10,106 nt of DNA, taken from Planctomycetota bacterium (lineage in GTDB: Bacteria > Planctomycetota > Phycisphaerae > UBA1845 > CAIVHJ01). The notes under the pieces are model-generated. The model was not told the DNA's origin. It ran no database searches and saw only the letters and a program-made list of their open reading frames with translations. Location: NCBI GenBank assembly GCA_022573485.1, contig JACZTW010000127.1:1-10106 (forward strand). The letters run 5' to 3'. A program made the translations under genes and the position numbers. This document shows positions 1 through 6,152 of this stretch, piece by piece (within the stretch, counting starts at the first letter, position 1; every line of letters starts with the position of its first letter).

Positions 1-1
1 G

Positions 2-1168
2 CAGGCGCGCGCGAACACCAACGAGAACAAGGACTTCAGCCACTTATGGCTCGGCGGCAGAATGGTTGCCGCCGGGCACGCCGCCAAGCTCTACGATCCC
101 GTCGCGCAGGAACGAGCCTATCGGGACGCTGATCCCACAGGCCGGGGTCCGGCGATCTGGCTGGATCGGAACAGACTGGTGGGCGGCTTCTTCTATCCGC
201 CGCCGATGGCGCTGGCCTACTCGACGCTGGCCTGGCTGCCGATGTCGACCGCAGCCATCGTCCTCGCCTATGTGAATATCGTGCTCGGTCTCCTCCTGGC
301 CTGGCTCGTGGCAAGATGGCTCGGCGGCACCGCCTCCGCGGCAGCAGTCGCGCTGGCAATTCTGGCGTATCCCGCATACTTCGTGACGGTGGCCCTTGGG
401 CAGAACTCCGTGATGACCATGGGCGTCATCCTGGTCGCTTGGATGTTGTGCGATCAGCGTCGCGATTTCGTCGCGGGCCTGGTATTGGGACTCTTGATTT
501 GCAAGCCAAACTGGTTGCTGGCGATCGGGTGGATTCCTTTGGTCCACGGACGGTGGCGGCTCATCGCCGGGATGGTTTGCGGCACCGCCGGCATCGCACT
601 CGGTACCGTTCTGATAACAGGCGCGCAGCCCTTCCTCGATTACTTGCATGTCGTTCGCGTGCTCGCCGGATTGCACGAAATGCAGGGATACAACCTGTCG
701 CTGACCTATAACGGGCTGAGCGTGTTTCGGAAGTTGCTGGGTGTCGGCGGGCTCGCGGATCTGCTGGGATGGTGCGGAAGCCTGATCATGATCCTGGCCA
801 CTTGGCGGATATCGCGTGGCGCCTGGAAGCCGGGAACCGTTCGCTTCAAATGGTTGGTGGGCTGCGGGCTGAGCGCCGCGCTGTGGGTCAATCCGCACCT
901 CTTCTATTATGACCTCACGCTGACCAGCATCTGCGTTGTGCTGATGGCGTCATCGTGGCCCGAATTGACCGGCCGAGCACGCCTGTGGACGGCCGCCCTG
1001 ATCGTTTCGATCTACCTGGCCATCCCGCTGGACCAAATGTCTCCCTGGGCCGCTGTGCTGCCCATCCCGAGCCTTATGACGCTGGCGATTTGGGCGTGGT
1101 TCTGCTGTCGAATCACCACCACCCACCAACGTCCGCCCCTTACACGGTTCGCAGATTGCGCGACGTGA
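2..1168 (+). CDS. GT87/DUF2029-type membrane glycosyltransferase, 5' partial
   Basis: The 388 visible residues form a polytopic membrane protein with about eight or more hydrophobic segments. The frame is open to the left edge, and residues before the first in-frame ATG (position 62) already fit the family: DF near residue 11, then a run ending LYDP. The true start therefore lies outside the window. Further family-like signs are FFYPPP near residue 65, a GQNSVM loop, and an AGLxLGLLICKP segment. GT87 enzymes are integral inner-membrane transferases that use polyprenyl-phosphate-linked sugars, usually mannose; the acceptor here is unknown. A 227-bp gap separates it from the pilin genes, so it is probably a separate transcript. 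A role in pilus or envelope glycosylation is only a guess from position. Family call fairly sure, substrate unknown. Confidence 0.75.
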   Translation, partial: QARANTNENKDFSHLWLGGRMVAAGHAAKLYDPVAQERAYRDADPTGRGPAIWLDRNRLVGGFFYPPPMALAYSTLAWLPMSTAAIVLAYVNIVLGLLLAWLVARWLGGTASAAAVALAILAYPAYFVTVALGQNSVMTMGVILVAWMLCDQRRDFVAGLVLGLLICKPNWLLAIGWIPLVHGRWRLIAGMVCGTAGIALGTVLITGAQPFLDYLHVVRVLAGLHEMQGYNLSLTYNGLSVFRKLLGVGGLADLLGWCGSLIMILATWRISRGAWKPGTVRFKWLVGCGLSAALWVNPHLFYYDLTLTSICVVLMASSWPELTGRARLWTAALIVSIYLAIPLDQMSPWAAVLPIPSLMTLAIWAWFCCRITTTHQRPPLTRFADCAT

Positions 1169-1200
1169 TTGGAGGACGAATTCGCCGGTTTTGTATCGAA

Positions 1201-1222
1201 GTGATGCGCCCGCGCGCGTCAC
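1201..1222 (+). other. Stem-loop downstream of the GT87-type gene
   Basis: GTGATGCG pairs with CGCGTCAC (8 bp including one T-G wobble) around a 6-base loop, 33 bp after the stop codon. No T-tract follows, so it is at most a weak or Rho-assisted 3' end for the upstream gene. Confidence 0.3.
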
Positions 1223-1303
1223 GATAATCGAAATCGTTTCCGATAAGGCGGGAATCCGGCGCCTGAAGCGAAAATCGCGCCCCGTACGTGGAAAGCCTCC
1301 GCG

Positions 1304-1340
1304 TTTGCTTGCCCCGCTCAATTGTTATTTCTTAACCTTG
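1304..1340 (+). promoter_or_regulatory. AT-rich patch, possible pilin promoter region
   Basis: A locally AT-rich stretch lies 55 to 90 bp before the first pilin start in otherwise GC-rich sequence. It contains TTGCTT (1305-1310) and TTATTT/TATTTC (1325-1331), but their spacing of 14-15 bp is short for a sigma70-type promoter. No GG-N10-GC sigma54 pair was found. The location is plausible for the promoter of the pilin transcript; the exact boxes are not convincing. Confidence 0.25.
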
Positions 1341-1381
1341 ATTCCGTCGAAGACCACAGGGTTTGGAGTGATCGTGATGCT

Positions 1382-1386
1382 GGAGG
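1382..1386 (+). promoter_or_regulatory. Shine-Dalgarno site that fixes the GTG start of pilin 1
   Basis: GGAGG lies 9 bases before the GTG at 1396. An in-frame TGA at 1375-1377 rules out any earlier start, so this site and the GTG together define the small pilin gene. Confidence 0.75.
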
Positions 1387-1395
1387 TCGAAAGTT

Positions 1396-1575
1396 GTGAG
1401 TCGTTCGGTGATCGCGTTCTTCAGAGCGCTGTTCACGACCGACGACGAAGGCAACACAGTCACGGAATACGCGGTGTGCCTGGCCCTGATCGTCCTGGCC
1501 AGTATTGTTGCAGTGACCGCCTTGGGGGTCTCCATGAGCAGCGTGTTTACTAACGTCGCTGACATATTCAGTTAA
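1396..1575 (+). CDS. flp: Flp family type IVb prepilin (pilin 1, GTG start)
   Basis: A 59-residue prepilin. The leader is positively charged and ends in DDEG19; the predicted cleavage is G19/NTVTEY, matching the Flp consensus G/xxxxEY with Glu at +5 and Tyr at +6. A hydrophobic stretch of about 22 residues follows, with one Cys (residue 28), then a short tail ending SSVFTNVADIFS. The mature product would be 40 residues, normal for Flp pilins. The start is GTG with a good GGAGG; an in-frame stop at 1375 excludes longer forms. The downstream pilin shares EYAVxLALI and VFTNV, so the two are tandem paralogues. The product is a fibre subunit processed by the prepilin peptidase at 2208. It could be a major or a minor pilin; the sequence does not decide this. 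Confidence 0.88.
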   Translation: MSRSVIAFFRALFTTDDEGNTVTEYAVCLALIVLASIVAVTALGVSMSSVFTNVADIFS

Positions 1576-1579
1576 GTGC

Positions 1580-1619
1580 CCGACTCACGGAAAGAGTCGG
1601 CCAGAGAACTCGGCCCGAC
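1580..1619 (+). other. Hairpin with alternative fold between the two pilin genes
   Basis: CCGACTC (1580-1586) pairs perfectly with GAGTCGG (1594-1600) around a 7-base loop, four bases after the stop of pilin 1. The GTCGGCC run (1596-1602) can instead pair with GGCCCGAC (1612-1619) with one bulged C. The two folds exclude each other. No T-tract follows, so this looks more like an mRNA processing or stabilising element than an intrinsic terminator. Confidence 0.4.
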
Positions 1620-1736
1620 GGAGGCTTGAGAAGTATCAAATGTGGTGCCACGTCACGGAAGCAGCGTGGTACGGGTCGGTTTCTCGAATGGGATCAGACG
1701 TACTGATCCTACTGGCGTCCTTGAAAGGAGCAATTC

Positions 1737-1931
1737 ATGAAGGCATTGGTCAACAGAGCAAAGGAATTCCTGGTAAGCGAAGACGGCCCGACGGCGACTG
1801 AGTACGCAGTGATGCTGGCTCTGATCATCGTAGTGGCCCTGGGTGCCATTTCCGTACTGGGCACCAAGGTAAGTACCGTCTTCACCAATGTGAAGACCAG
1901 CCTCACCAACCAAGGTGGTGCGCTCGGCTAA
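1737..1931 (+). CDS. flp: Flp family type IVb prepilin (pilin 2)
   Basis: A 64-residue prepilin with leader MKALVNRAKEFLVSEDG17 and predicted cleavage G17/PTATEY, again Glu +5 and Tyr +6. The hydrophobic core, about residues 24-45, starts EYAVMLALIIVVALGAISVLG and drives inner-membrane insertion and fibre packing. The tail is VFTNVKTSLTNQGGALG, giving a mature length of 47. The start is ATG with AAAGGAG at 1724-1730, 6 bases away, the strongest translation signal of the two pilin genes. A strong terminator follows 31 bp after the stop, as expected for the abundant structural subunit. I infer this is the major pilin because of its ATG start, strong ribosome-binding site and terminator. Confidence 0.93.
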   Translation: MKALVNRAKEFLVSEDGPTATEYAVMLALIIVVALGAISVLGTKVSTVFTNVKTSLTNQGGALG

Positions 1932-1962
1932 AGCGATGGCCCTCGTCGCCTGACGACAGCCC

Positions 1963-2010
1963 AGAGGGGTGGGCACGGCGCTCAAACGCCGCTGCCCACC
2001 CTTCTCTATT
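1963..2010 (+). terminator. Intrinsic terminator after the pilin genes
   Basis: The arm from about 1963 to 1980 (core GGGTGGGCACGGCG) pairs with 1987-2005 (core CGCCGCTGCCCACCC) around the loop CTCAAA, with one small bulge. Beyond the 14-bp core the stem continues through AGAG with TTCTCT. The 3' side is pyrimidine-rich (CTTCTCTATT), giving a partial T-tract. It is the strongest hairpin noticed in the window. It would end most pilin transcripts and separate them from the machinery genes, which need read-through or their own promoter in 2011-2207. Confidence 0.85.
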
Positions 2011-2207
2011 GGCTTGTTGAGCGTTCAAATGGTCTTCGGAGAGAGCGAGGAGAACAAACCGCGCCAAATGTCTCACGATCAGCAACAAACCGGATTCGCA
2101 CGCAGAGCGCCCCATGATGCGAAAGACCCGCCAATGTGCGGTCAAGACTATCGGGAGATCCCTGCACTTAATCAGGATGCCGCGGCGCGGCGCGCAGGAG
2201 AAATGAA

Positions 2208-2762
2208 ATGAATCTGAGTTATTGGTGCGCCACATGGGTCATTCTCGTTCCGGGGATATTGTATGCTTCGTGGGTCGATGGCAAAGAGAAGCGTGTGCCG
2301 AACTGGCTGAACGCGCTGTTGCTGGCGGCCGGGATGGCCATGCAGTGTGGGCATTCCGAAGGTCGCGGGATCTGGATTTCGCTCGGGGGTGCGCTGGTCG
2401 GATTCGGTGTTTTGATCGTGCCGTGGATGGTTTACGGGATGGGCGCCGGTGATGTCAAGCTCATGGCGGCCATCGGAGCGTGGTTCGGCCCGATGATGAC
2501 CTTGTGGGCTTTTCTGGTGGGCGCGCTCTTGGGCGGAGTGATTGGAATCGTCATGATTGTGAGCAGCGGGAGAATCCGCCAAGCCTCTACGAACATGACC
2601 ACCATCATGGTCAAGATGTCCAATCCCGCGCACTGGTTCACGGACTTCGGCGGTGCCAAGTCATTCGGCGAATCGTCGCAATTGCTGCCGTATGGCATTC
2701 CGCTGACTATGGGATCGATCACGGTATTGACCGGGCTGATGCTCGGCTGGTGGAGTTTCTGA
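2208..2762 (+). CDS. tadV: Prepilin peptidase, TadV/CpaA type (A24 family)
   Basis: A 184-residue integral membrane aspartic protease. The two catalytic aspartates of the A24 family are visible: Asp24 in ASWVDGKEKRVPNW and Asp82 in the GAGDVKL motif (GxGD). A PYGIPL motif sits near the C-terminus, and several hydrophobic helices separate them. The N-terminal cysteine-rich methylase domain of the large PilD-type enzymes is absent, as is usual for the short TadV/CpaA form. It would cleave Flp prepilins and TadE-like pseudopilins after the leader glycine at the cytoplasmic membrane face. The start is ATG 2208 with AGGAG 7 bases upstream. It is followed after one base by tadE, with which it is surely co-transcribed. 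Confidence 0.93.
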   Translation: MNLSYWCATWVILVPGILYASWVDGKEKRVPNWLNALLLAAGMAMQCGHSEGRGIWISLGGALVGFGVLIVPWMVYGMGAGDVKLMAAIGAWFGPMMTLWAFLVGALLGGVIGIVMIVSSGRIRQASTNMTTIMVKMSNPAHWFTDFGGAKSFGESSQLLPYGIPLTMGSITVLTGLMLGWWSF

Positions 2763-2763
2763 G

Positions 2764-3240
2764 ATGAACAGACACGCAAGAAGAACTCTGTGGAACAGGA
2801 CTTGCGAACGGGGTGCGGCCGTCGTCGAGATGGCCGTAGTGACGCCTCTGCTGTTGACTTTGCCCTTCGGCGTCATTGAGTTCGGCAACAGCTTCATGTT
2901 CCGCCAGATCCTCACCCACGCGGCCCGGGAGGGCGCGCGGACCTCTGCGATCCAGGCTACGGCCGACGATTCGGCAATCCGAGCCGCCATTCGGGATGCG
3001 ATGTCGGCCGTCGGCGGGATCACCATCCCCGACAGCGCCATTGAGATCACTCACTGGTGCAAGTATTCGGACGGCACGCCGAACTTCACCGAGAAAGTCA
3101 AGATTAGCGTCCCGTATGATGACGTCGCCATCTTCGGAACCTTCTTCGGTGTGTGGGATAACATCATCGCGATCAGCGCGATGCGCAAAGAGGGCGTGAC
3201 CCAGGATTCAACGCCGCCGAGTCCGGGCCTGTGTAGTTAG
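2764..3240 (+). CDS. tadE: TadE-like pseudopilin
   Basis: A 158-residue protein with a basic leader ending ERG17, then AAVVE with Glu at +5 and a hydrophobic helix (VVTPLLLTLPFGVIEFG). This is the TadE signature RGxxxVExAxxxPxLL. The conserved stretch FMFRQILTHAAREGAR follows, then a small exported domain of about 100 residues ending in a Ser/Pro-rich tail. TadE proteins are minor pseudopilins needed for Flp fibre assembly; the leader is probably cut by the upstream peptidase. One base separates it from that gene's stop, and its GGTGGAG ribosome site (2749-2755) lies inside the upstream gene, so translation is likely coupled. Only one TadE-type gene is present here; no separate TadF was seen. 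Confidence 0.9.
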   Translation: MNRHARRTLWNRTCERGAAVVEMAVVTPLLLTLPFGVIEFGNSFMFRQILTHAAREGARTSAIQATADDSAIRAAIRDAMSAVGGITIPDSAIEITHWCKYSDGTPNFTEKVKISVPYDDVAIFGTFFGVWDNIIAISAMRKEGVTQDSTPPSPGLCS

Positions 3241-3309
3241 CAGGCCGCGGAGCCGGCGATCGTGGATAGAGCGAGACAGTCGATTTTGAACAGGACGAGG
3301 AAACCTAAT

Positions 3310-3374
3310 CCCCGGGCGCTCGGTGGCGAGGCCACGGGGGCAATAGAGAAGGAATTCTCTCAAGCCTGAGAGAG
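3310..3374 (+). promoter_or_regulatory. Structured leader between tadE and cpaB
   Basis: Three small stems lie in this gap. The first is GTGGC/GCCAC (3323-3327 with 3331-3335), flanked by CCCC/GGGG (3310-3313 with 3337-3340). The second is AGAGAA/TTCTCT (3345-3350 with 3355-3360) closed by a GGAA tetraloop of the GNRA class. The third is TCTCTC/GAGAGA (3356-3361 with 3368-3373). The second and third use the same pyrimidine strand and cannot coexist. No T-tract follows. Role unknown; it could tune cpaB translation. Confidence 0.4.
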
Positions 3375-3393
3375 GGAACATGAAAGGACAGCC

Positions 3394-4335
3394 ATGAAAC
3401 CCAAAGCAATTATTCCGTTGGTACTGGGCGTTTGTGTAGGCGGCCTCGCCATCAAGCTCGTGTTGAACGTGGTGGCCAATGCCCAGGGCGCGTCGCAAGC
3501 AAATATGGCGAAATGCGCCGTGGCCATGGTCGACATTGGTTTCGCCGAAGAAATCACGCTCGAGAAGCTGGTCTTGAAGGACTGGCCAAAAGACTCCCTG
3601 CCTGAGCAACACTTTGAAGATCTCGAAGAACTGGAAAACCGGGTGACGAATATGTACATCCCCAAGGATGTCCCGATCTACCCGACTATGCTCGCGCAGG
3701 TGGGAACGCCGCCTGGGATCCAGACCCGCATCAAGCCGGGCTATCGTGCCGTTTCCGTCGGCATCGATGAGGTCACGGGCGTGGCCTACCAGCTTCAGCC
3801 CGGCGACTGGGTGGATGTCATTTCCCTCGTGGAGCGCAGGCGGCGCAACAGAGCCACGGACTTTATAAGCCGCGTCATCCTGCAGAACGTGGAGATCGCA
3901 GCGGTGGGTCGGACCCTGTACAGCGGCAAGCCCGGCGACGCTCCCAAGTCCATGGCGAGAAGCGTCACTTTGCTCTTGAAACCCAATGAAGTCACCAAGC
4001 TGCACTTGGCCCAGTCCAACAGGGGCAAAATATCACTTGCCTTACGTGGAAATATGGACGAAGCTCAATCGGCCATACTTGCCAGTGCTAGCAATGACGA
4101 ATTGCTGGGCGTTGATCCCTCAGAACATGGCGACGCTGAGGAATTACCACCTGCAGCAGTTGACCACGCACCTGTGAAATTCGATCCTGTCCCCACCGCC
4201 GTCTGGAGCGTAACTGTCTTAAACGGCAACGACATGCGTCAAATCGAGTACATGAAACGGGGAGGCCGATGGATCCGCACGGGGTCGCTGCAACAGCAGT
4301 ACGATGAAACCTCGGAGCCACGTCTGCCAGGCTAG
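3394..4335 (+). CDS. cpaB: Flp pilus assembly protein CpaB (RcpC)
   Basis: A 313-residue protein with an N-terminal membrane helix (about residues 6-28). A SAF-like domain follows at about residues 40-105, with AVAMVDIGFAEEITLEKLVLKDWP and later YIPKDVPIYPTML. The RcpC/CpaB domain starts at about residue 112 (GYRAVSVGIDEVTGVAYQLQPGDWVDVI), with the typical SVTLLLKPNEVTKLHLAQ at about 190-207. A linker at 240-265 rich in Asp, Glu and Pro leads to a C-terminal VWSVTVLNGNDMRQIEYMK strand pattern, common in this family. CpaB is a periplasmic, inner-membrane-anchored component that works with the secretin, which is the next gene. The start is ATG 3394 with AAAGGA 5 bases upstream. A five-codon reading frame at 3380-3397 overlaps this start. 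Confidence 0.92.
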   Translation: MKPKAIIPLVLGVCVGGLAIKLVLNVVANAQGASQANMAKCAVAMVDIGFAEEITLEKLVLKDWPKDSLPEQHFEDLEELENRVTNMYIPKDVPIYPTMLAQVGTPPGIQTRIKPGYRAVSVGIDEVTGVAYQLQPGDWVDVISLVERRRRNRATDFISRVILQNVEIAAVGRTLYSGKPGDAPKSMARSVTLLLKPNEVTKLHLAQSNRGKISLALRGNMDEAQSAILASASNDELLGVDPSEHGDAEELPPAAVDHAPVKFDPVPTAVWSVTVLNGNDMRQIEYMKRGGRWIRTGSLQQQYDETSEPRLPG

Positions 4336-4416
4336 GGCACCGGGGCTCGCCGAGAACCAAAGCAGACAACATCGCGAGGTGGACTGCGGGCGGAGAGGCC
4401 AAACTGCCGACGAATA

Positions 4417-4450
4417 GAGCCTCGTTGATTCACTTGATTCATGGAGGCTC
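4417..4450 (+). promoter_or_regulatory. Hairpin covering the secretin gene's Shine-Dalgarno site
   Basis: GAGCCTC (4417-4423) and GAGGCTC (4444-4450) are perfect 7-bp inverted copies separated by 20 bases. The right arm contains all but the first base of the GGAGG (4443-4447) that serves the start at 4454, so folding would hide the ribosome site. The loop holds an 8-base tandem direct repeat, TTGATTCA at 4425-4432 and 4434-4441. Translational control of the secretin is inferred; whether a protein, a small RNA or nothing acts on it is unknown. Confidence 0.5.
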
Positions 4451-4453
4451 GTG

Positions 4454-6031
4454 ATGTGCGGTCGCGTCAAGGATGATGCATTGTCGAAGCGGGTCATCAA
4501 CCCGCTGCTGGGTCGAATGTTTCGCCGGAGTCGGTTCCGCGATTTTGCTTTGATCGCGTATTTGTCGGTTCTTTGGCCGAGCGCGGCCCTCGCACAGAAC
4601 TCCGTGCTCGAAGCCACTGTGCACGAAATCGAAAAGACGCGGAAGTGGATTCACGTCCCCGTGAACCAAAGCGTCTTGATCGAAACGAATCTGCCGATTG
4701 CGCGACAACAAAGCCTTTCGCCTGCGATCGCCGAAATCGAGTCCATCTCCCCTACGCAGGCCTTGGTTAAGGGCATCGCGGTGGGACGGACGCAGGTGAT
4801 CATCTGGGCCGATGATCAACAAATGACATTCGACGTTTCTGTCGAGCAAGAGTTGGGGCAACTCGAGGAGGCCATCCGCAGAGTGGCCCCTCATGCGGAT
4901 GTCCAGACCCATTCGATCATGAGCACCGTGGTCATCAGCGGCACGGTGTCCGATGCTCGGTTGGCCGATCGGATCATGCAAGTCGCCGCGATCTTCGCCA
5001 CCGATGTACAGAACCACTTGCAGATCGCCGGCGAACAGCAGGTGCTCCTGCGGGTCACGATGGCAGAGGTTTCCCGCTCCATTCTGAGGCAATTTGGCGT
5101 CAACGGCTTGCTTCTCGGCGAGAATTTCCGGGACTTTCAAGTGCTCAGTAATGTGGGAGCCATAAACCCCACCAGCTTCGGGTTCGGCGCCGGCAACATC
5201 AGCAACAACATTCCCCTCCTTACAGGAGGCACCGCCGTCGGCGCCAACCCGACACTCTCCCTGGGATTTCCTCGGGTCCAAATGCAGTTGTTTGTTCAAG
5301 CGTTGCGAGAGAATGGATTACTGAAAGTCCTGGCAGAGCCGAACCTGGTCGCCCTCAGTGGGCGGACGGCATCGTTTCTCGCCGGCGGCGAGTTCCCCAT
5401 TCCGGTGCCGCAAACCACAGGAGGCGGAGGCAATACAATCACGATCGAGTTCCGCGAGTTCGGAGTCCGGCTGGCCTTCACGCCCATCGTCCTGGCGAAC
5501 CAGAACATTCGGCTGAACATCGCGCCGGAGGTGAGCGAGCTGGATTTTGCCCGCGGAGTGTCCATTGGCGGATTCACGGTGCCCGGCTTGAATGTTCGTC
5601 GAACCGAGACCACGGTCGAGATTGGGAACGGACAGAGCTTCGTAATATCGGGTTTGCTGAGCGAAAACGTCCGTGCGGTGTCCACTCGTCTTCCCGGCAT
5701 CGGCGATCTGCCCATCCTGGGCGCTCTGTTTTCGTCACGTGAGTTCCGCAAGAACCTGACCGAGCTGGTTGTGATGGTGACGCCCGAGATTGTCTCTCCC
5801 TTGAATCCGGATCAAATCGGCGTGATGCCCGGATTCGACGTTGAGGATCCGGACGATTGGCAGTTGTTCGCTCTGGGCCTGTTGGAGCGGCCGCTGCCCG
5901 AAGAAGCCGGCGAATCCTCGGCGCCCTCTGAAGACTGGCCCGCAGCCGGCGGGTCCGCAGACGCGGAAGGGCGATCCACGAACGCCATACTCGGACCCTG
6001 GGGCCAATCAGATTTTGAAGAAAATCAATAA
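4454..6031 (+). CDS. cpaC: Tad pilus secretin CpaC/RcpA
   Basis: A 525-residue outer-membrane secretin, the pore for the pilus. A basic N-terminus precedes a signal-peptide core (about residues 31-47) with predicted cleavage after ALA47 before QNS. A pilus-formation N domain (about 52-130) and a BON-like domain (about 134-190) follow. The secretin core runs from about 195 (VLLRVTMAEVSRSILRQFGVNG) through AEPNLVALSGRTASFLAGGEFPIPVP, EFGVRLAFTPIVL, and RLPGIGDLPILGALFSS to ELVVMVTPEIVSPL at about 450. Residues 225-272, rich in Gly and Asn, may form the gate. An acidic, Pro-rich tail of about 75 residues ends GPWGQSDFEENQ. ATG 4454 is preferred to GTG 4451 because GGAGG (4443-4447) is 6 rather than 3 bases away. 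ATG 4517 would give a more normal leader but lacks a good ribosome site. Confidence 0.94.
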   Translation: MCGRVKDDALSKRVINPLLGRMFRRSRFRDFALIAYLSVLWPSAALAQNSVLEATVHEIEKTRKWIHVPVNQSVLIETNLPIARQQSLSPAIAEIESISPTQALVKGIAVGRTQVIIWADDQQMTFDVSVEQELGQLEEAIRRVAPHADVQTHSIMSTVVISGTVSDARLADRIMQVAAIFATDVQNHLQIAGEQQVLLRVTMAEVSRSILRQFGVNGLLLGENFRDFQVLSNVGAINPTSFGFGAGNISNNIPLLTGGTAVGANPTLSLGFPRVQMQLFVQALRENGLLKVLAEPNLVALSGRTASFLAGGEFPIPVPQTTGGGGNTITIEFREFGVRLAFTPIVLANQNIRLNIAPEVSELDFARGVSIGGFTVPGLNVRRTETTVEIGNGQSFVISGLLSENVRAVSTRLPGIGDLPILGALFSSREFRKNLTELVVMVTPEIVSPLNPDQIGVMPGFDVEDPDDWQLFALGLLERPLPEEAGESSAPSEDWPAAGGSADAEGRSTNAILGPWGQSDFEENQ

Positions 6032-6140
6032 CGCGCCGCATTAAGGTTAAGCGGAAATCTCGGTTGTATCGTATGTTCTGAGAGTCCGCGTGACCCAGGC
6101 ATTGGTCGGCGCGAAAGAAGCAGAAGTCCGCGATTCGTAC

Positions 6141-6146
6141 GGAGGG
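6141..6146 (+). promoter_or_regulatory. Shine-Dalgarno site of the first TadG-like gene
   Basis: GGAGGG lies 6 bases before ATG 6153. The preceding 120-bp gap also holds a direct repeat AGTCCGCG (6083-6090 and 6125-6132), 42 bp apart, and no clear promoter or terminator. Confidence 0.65.
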
Positions 6147-6152
6147 TAGCGG

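Noticed and set aside
44..898. Long open frame on the minus strand opposite the GT87-type gene (284 codons)
   Set aside because: Its product is rich in Gln, His, Arg and Pro with no family pattern, and it mirrors a clear membrane-protein gene on the + strand. GC-rich codon use leaves the opposite frame open.
1290..1320. Possible sigma54 promoter before the pilins
   Set aside because: No GG and GC pair occurs with the required 10-base spacing; the nearest pairs are 9 and 15 apart.
1969..2211. 80-codon + strand frame with GTG start between pilin 2 and tadV
   Set aside because: It would start inside the terminator stem, has no ribosome site and reads as mixed polar residues without any motif.
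3310..3393. Riboswitch in the cpaB leader, such as a c-di-GMP sensor
   Set aside because: A GNRA-capped stem is present, but the conserved core sequences and the two-helix layout of GEMM-type riboswitches are not.
3208..4005. Minus-strand frame of 265 codons opposite cpaB
   Set aside because: It lies antisense to a well-recognised cpaB, has low-complexity His/Arg/Leu-rich content and no supporting ribosome site.
4439..5299. Minus-strand frame of 286 codons opposite the secretin
   Set aside because: It is antisense to unmistakable secretin sequence and has no recognisable domain; it is a shadow of codon bias.
6083..6132. Direct repeat AGTCCGCG, 42 bp apart, before the first TadG-like gene
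   Set aside because: An 8-bp repeat within about 120 bp has an appreciable chance of arising randomly, and no promoter elements accompany it.
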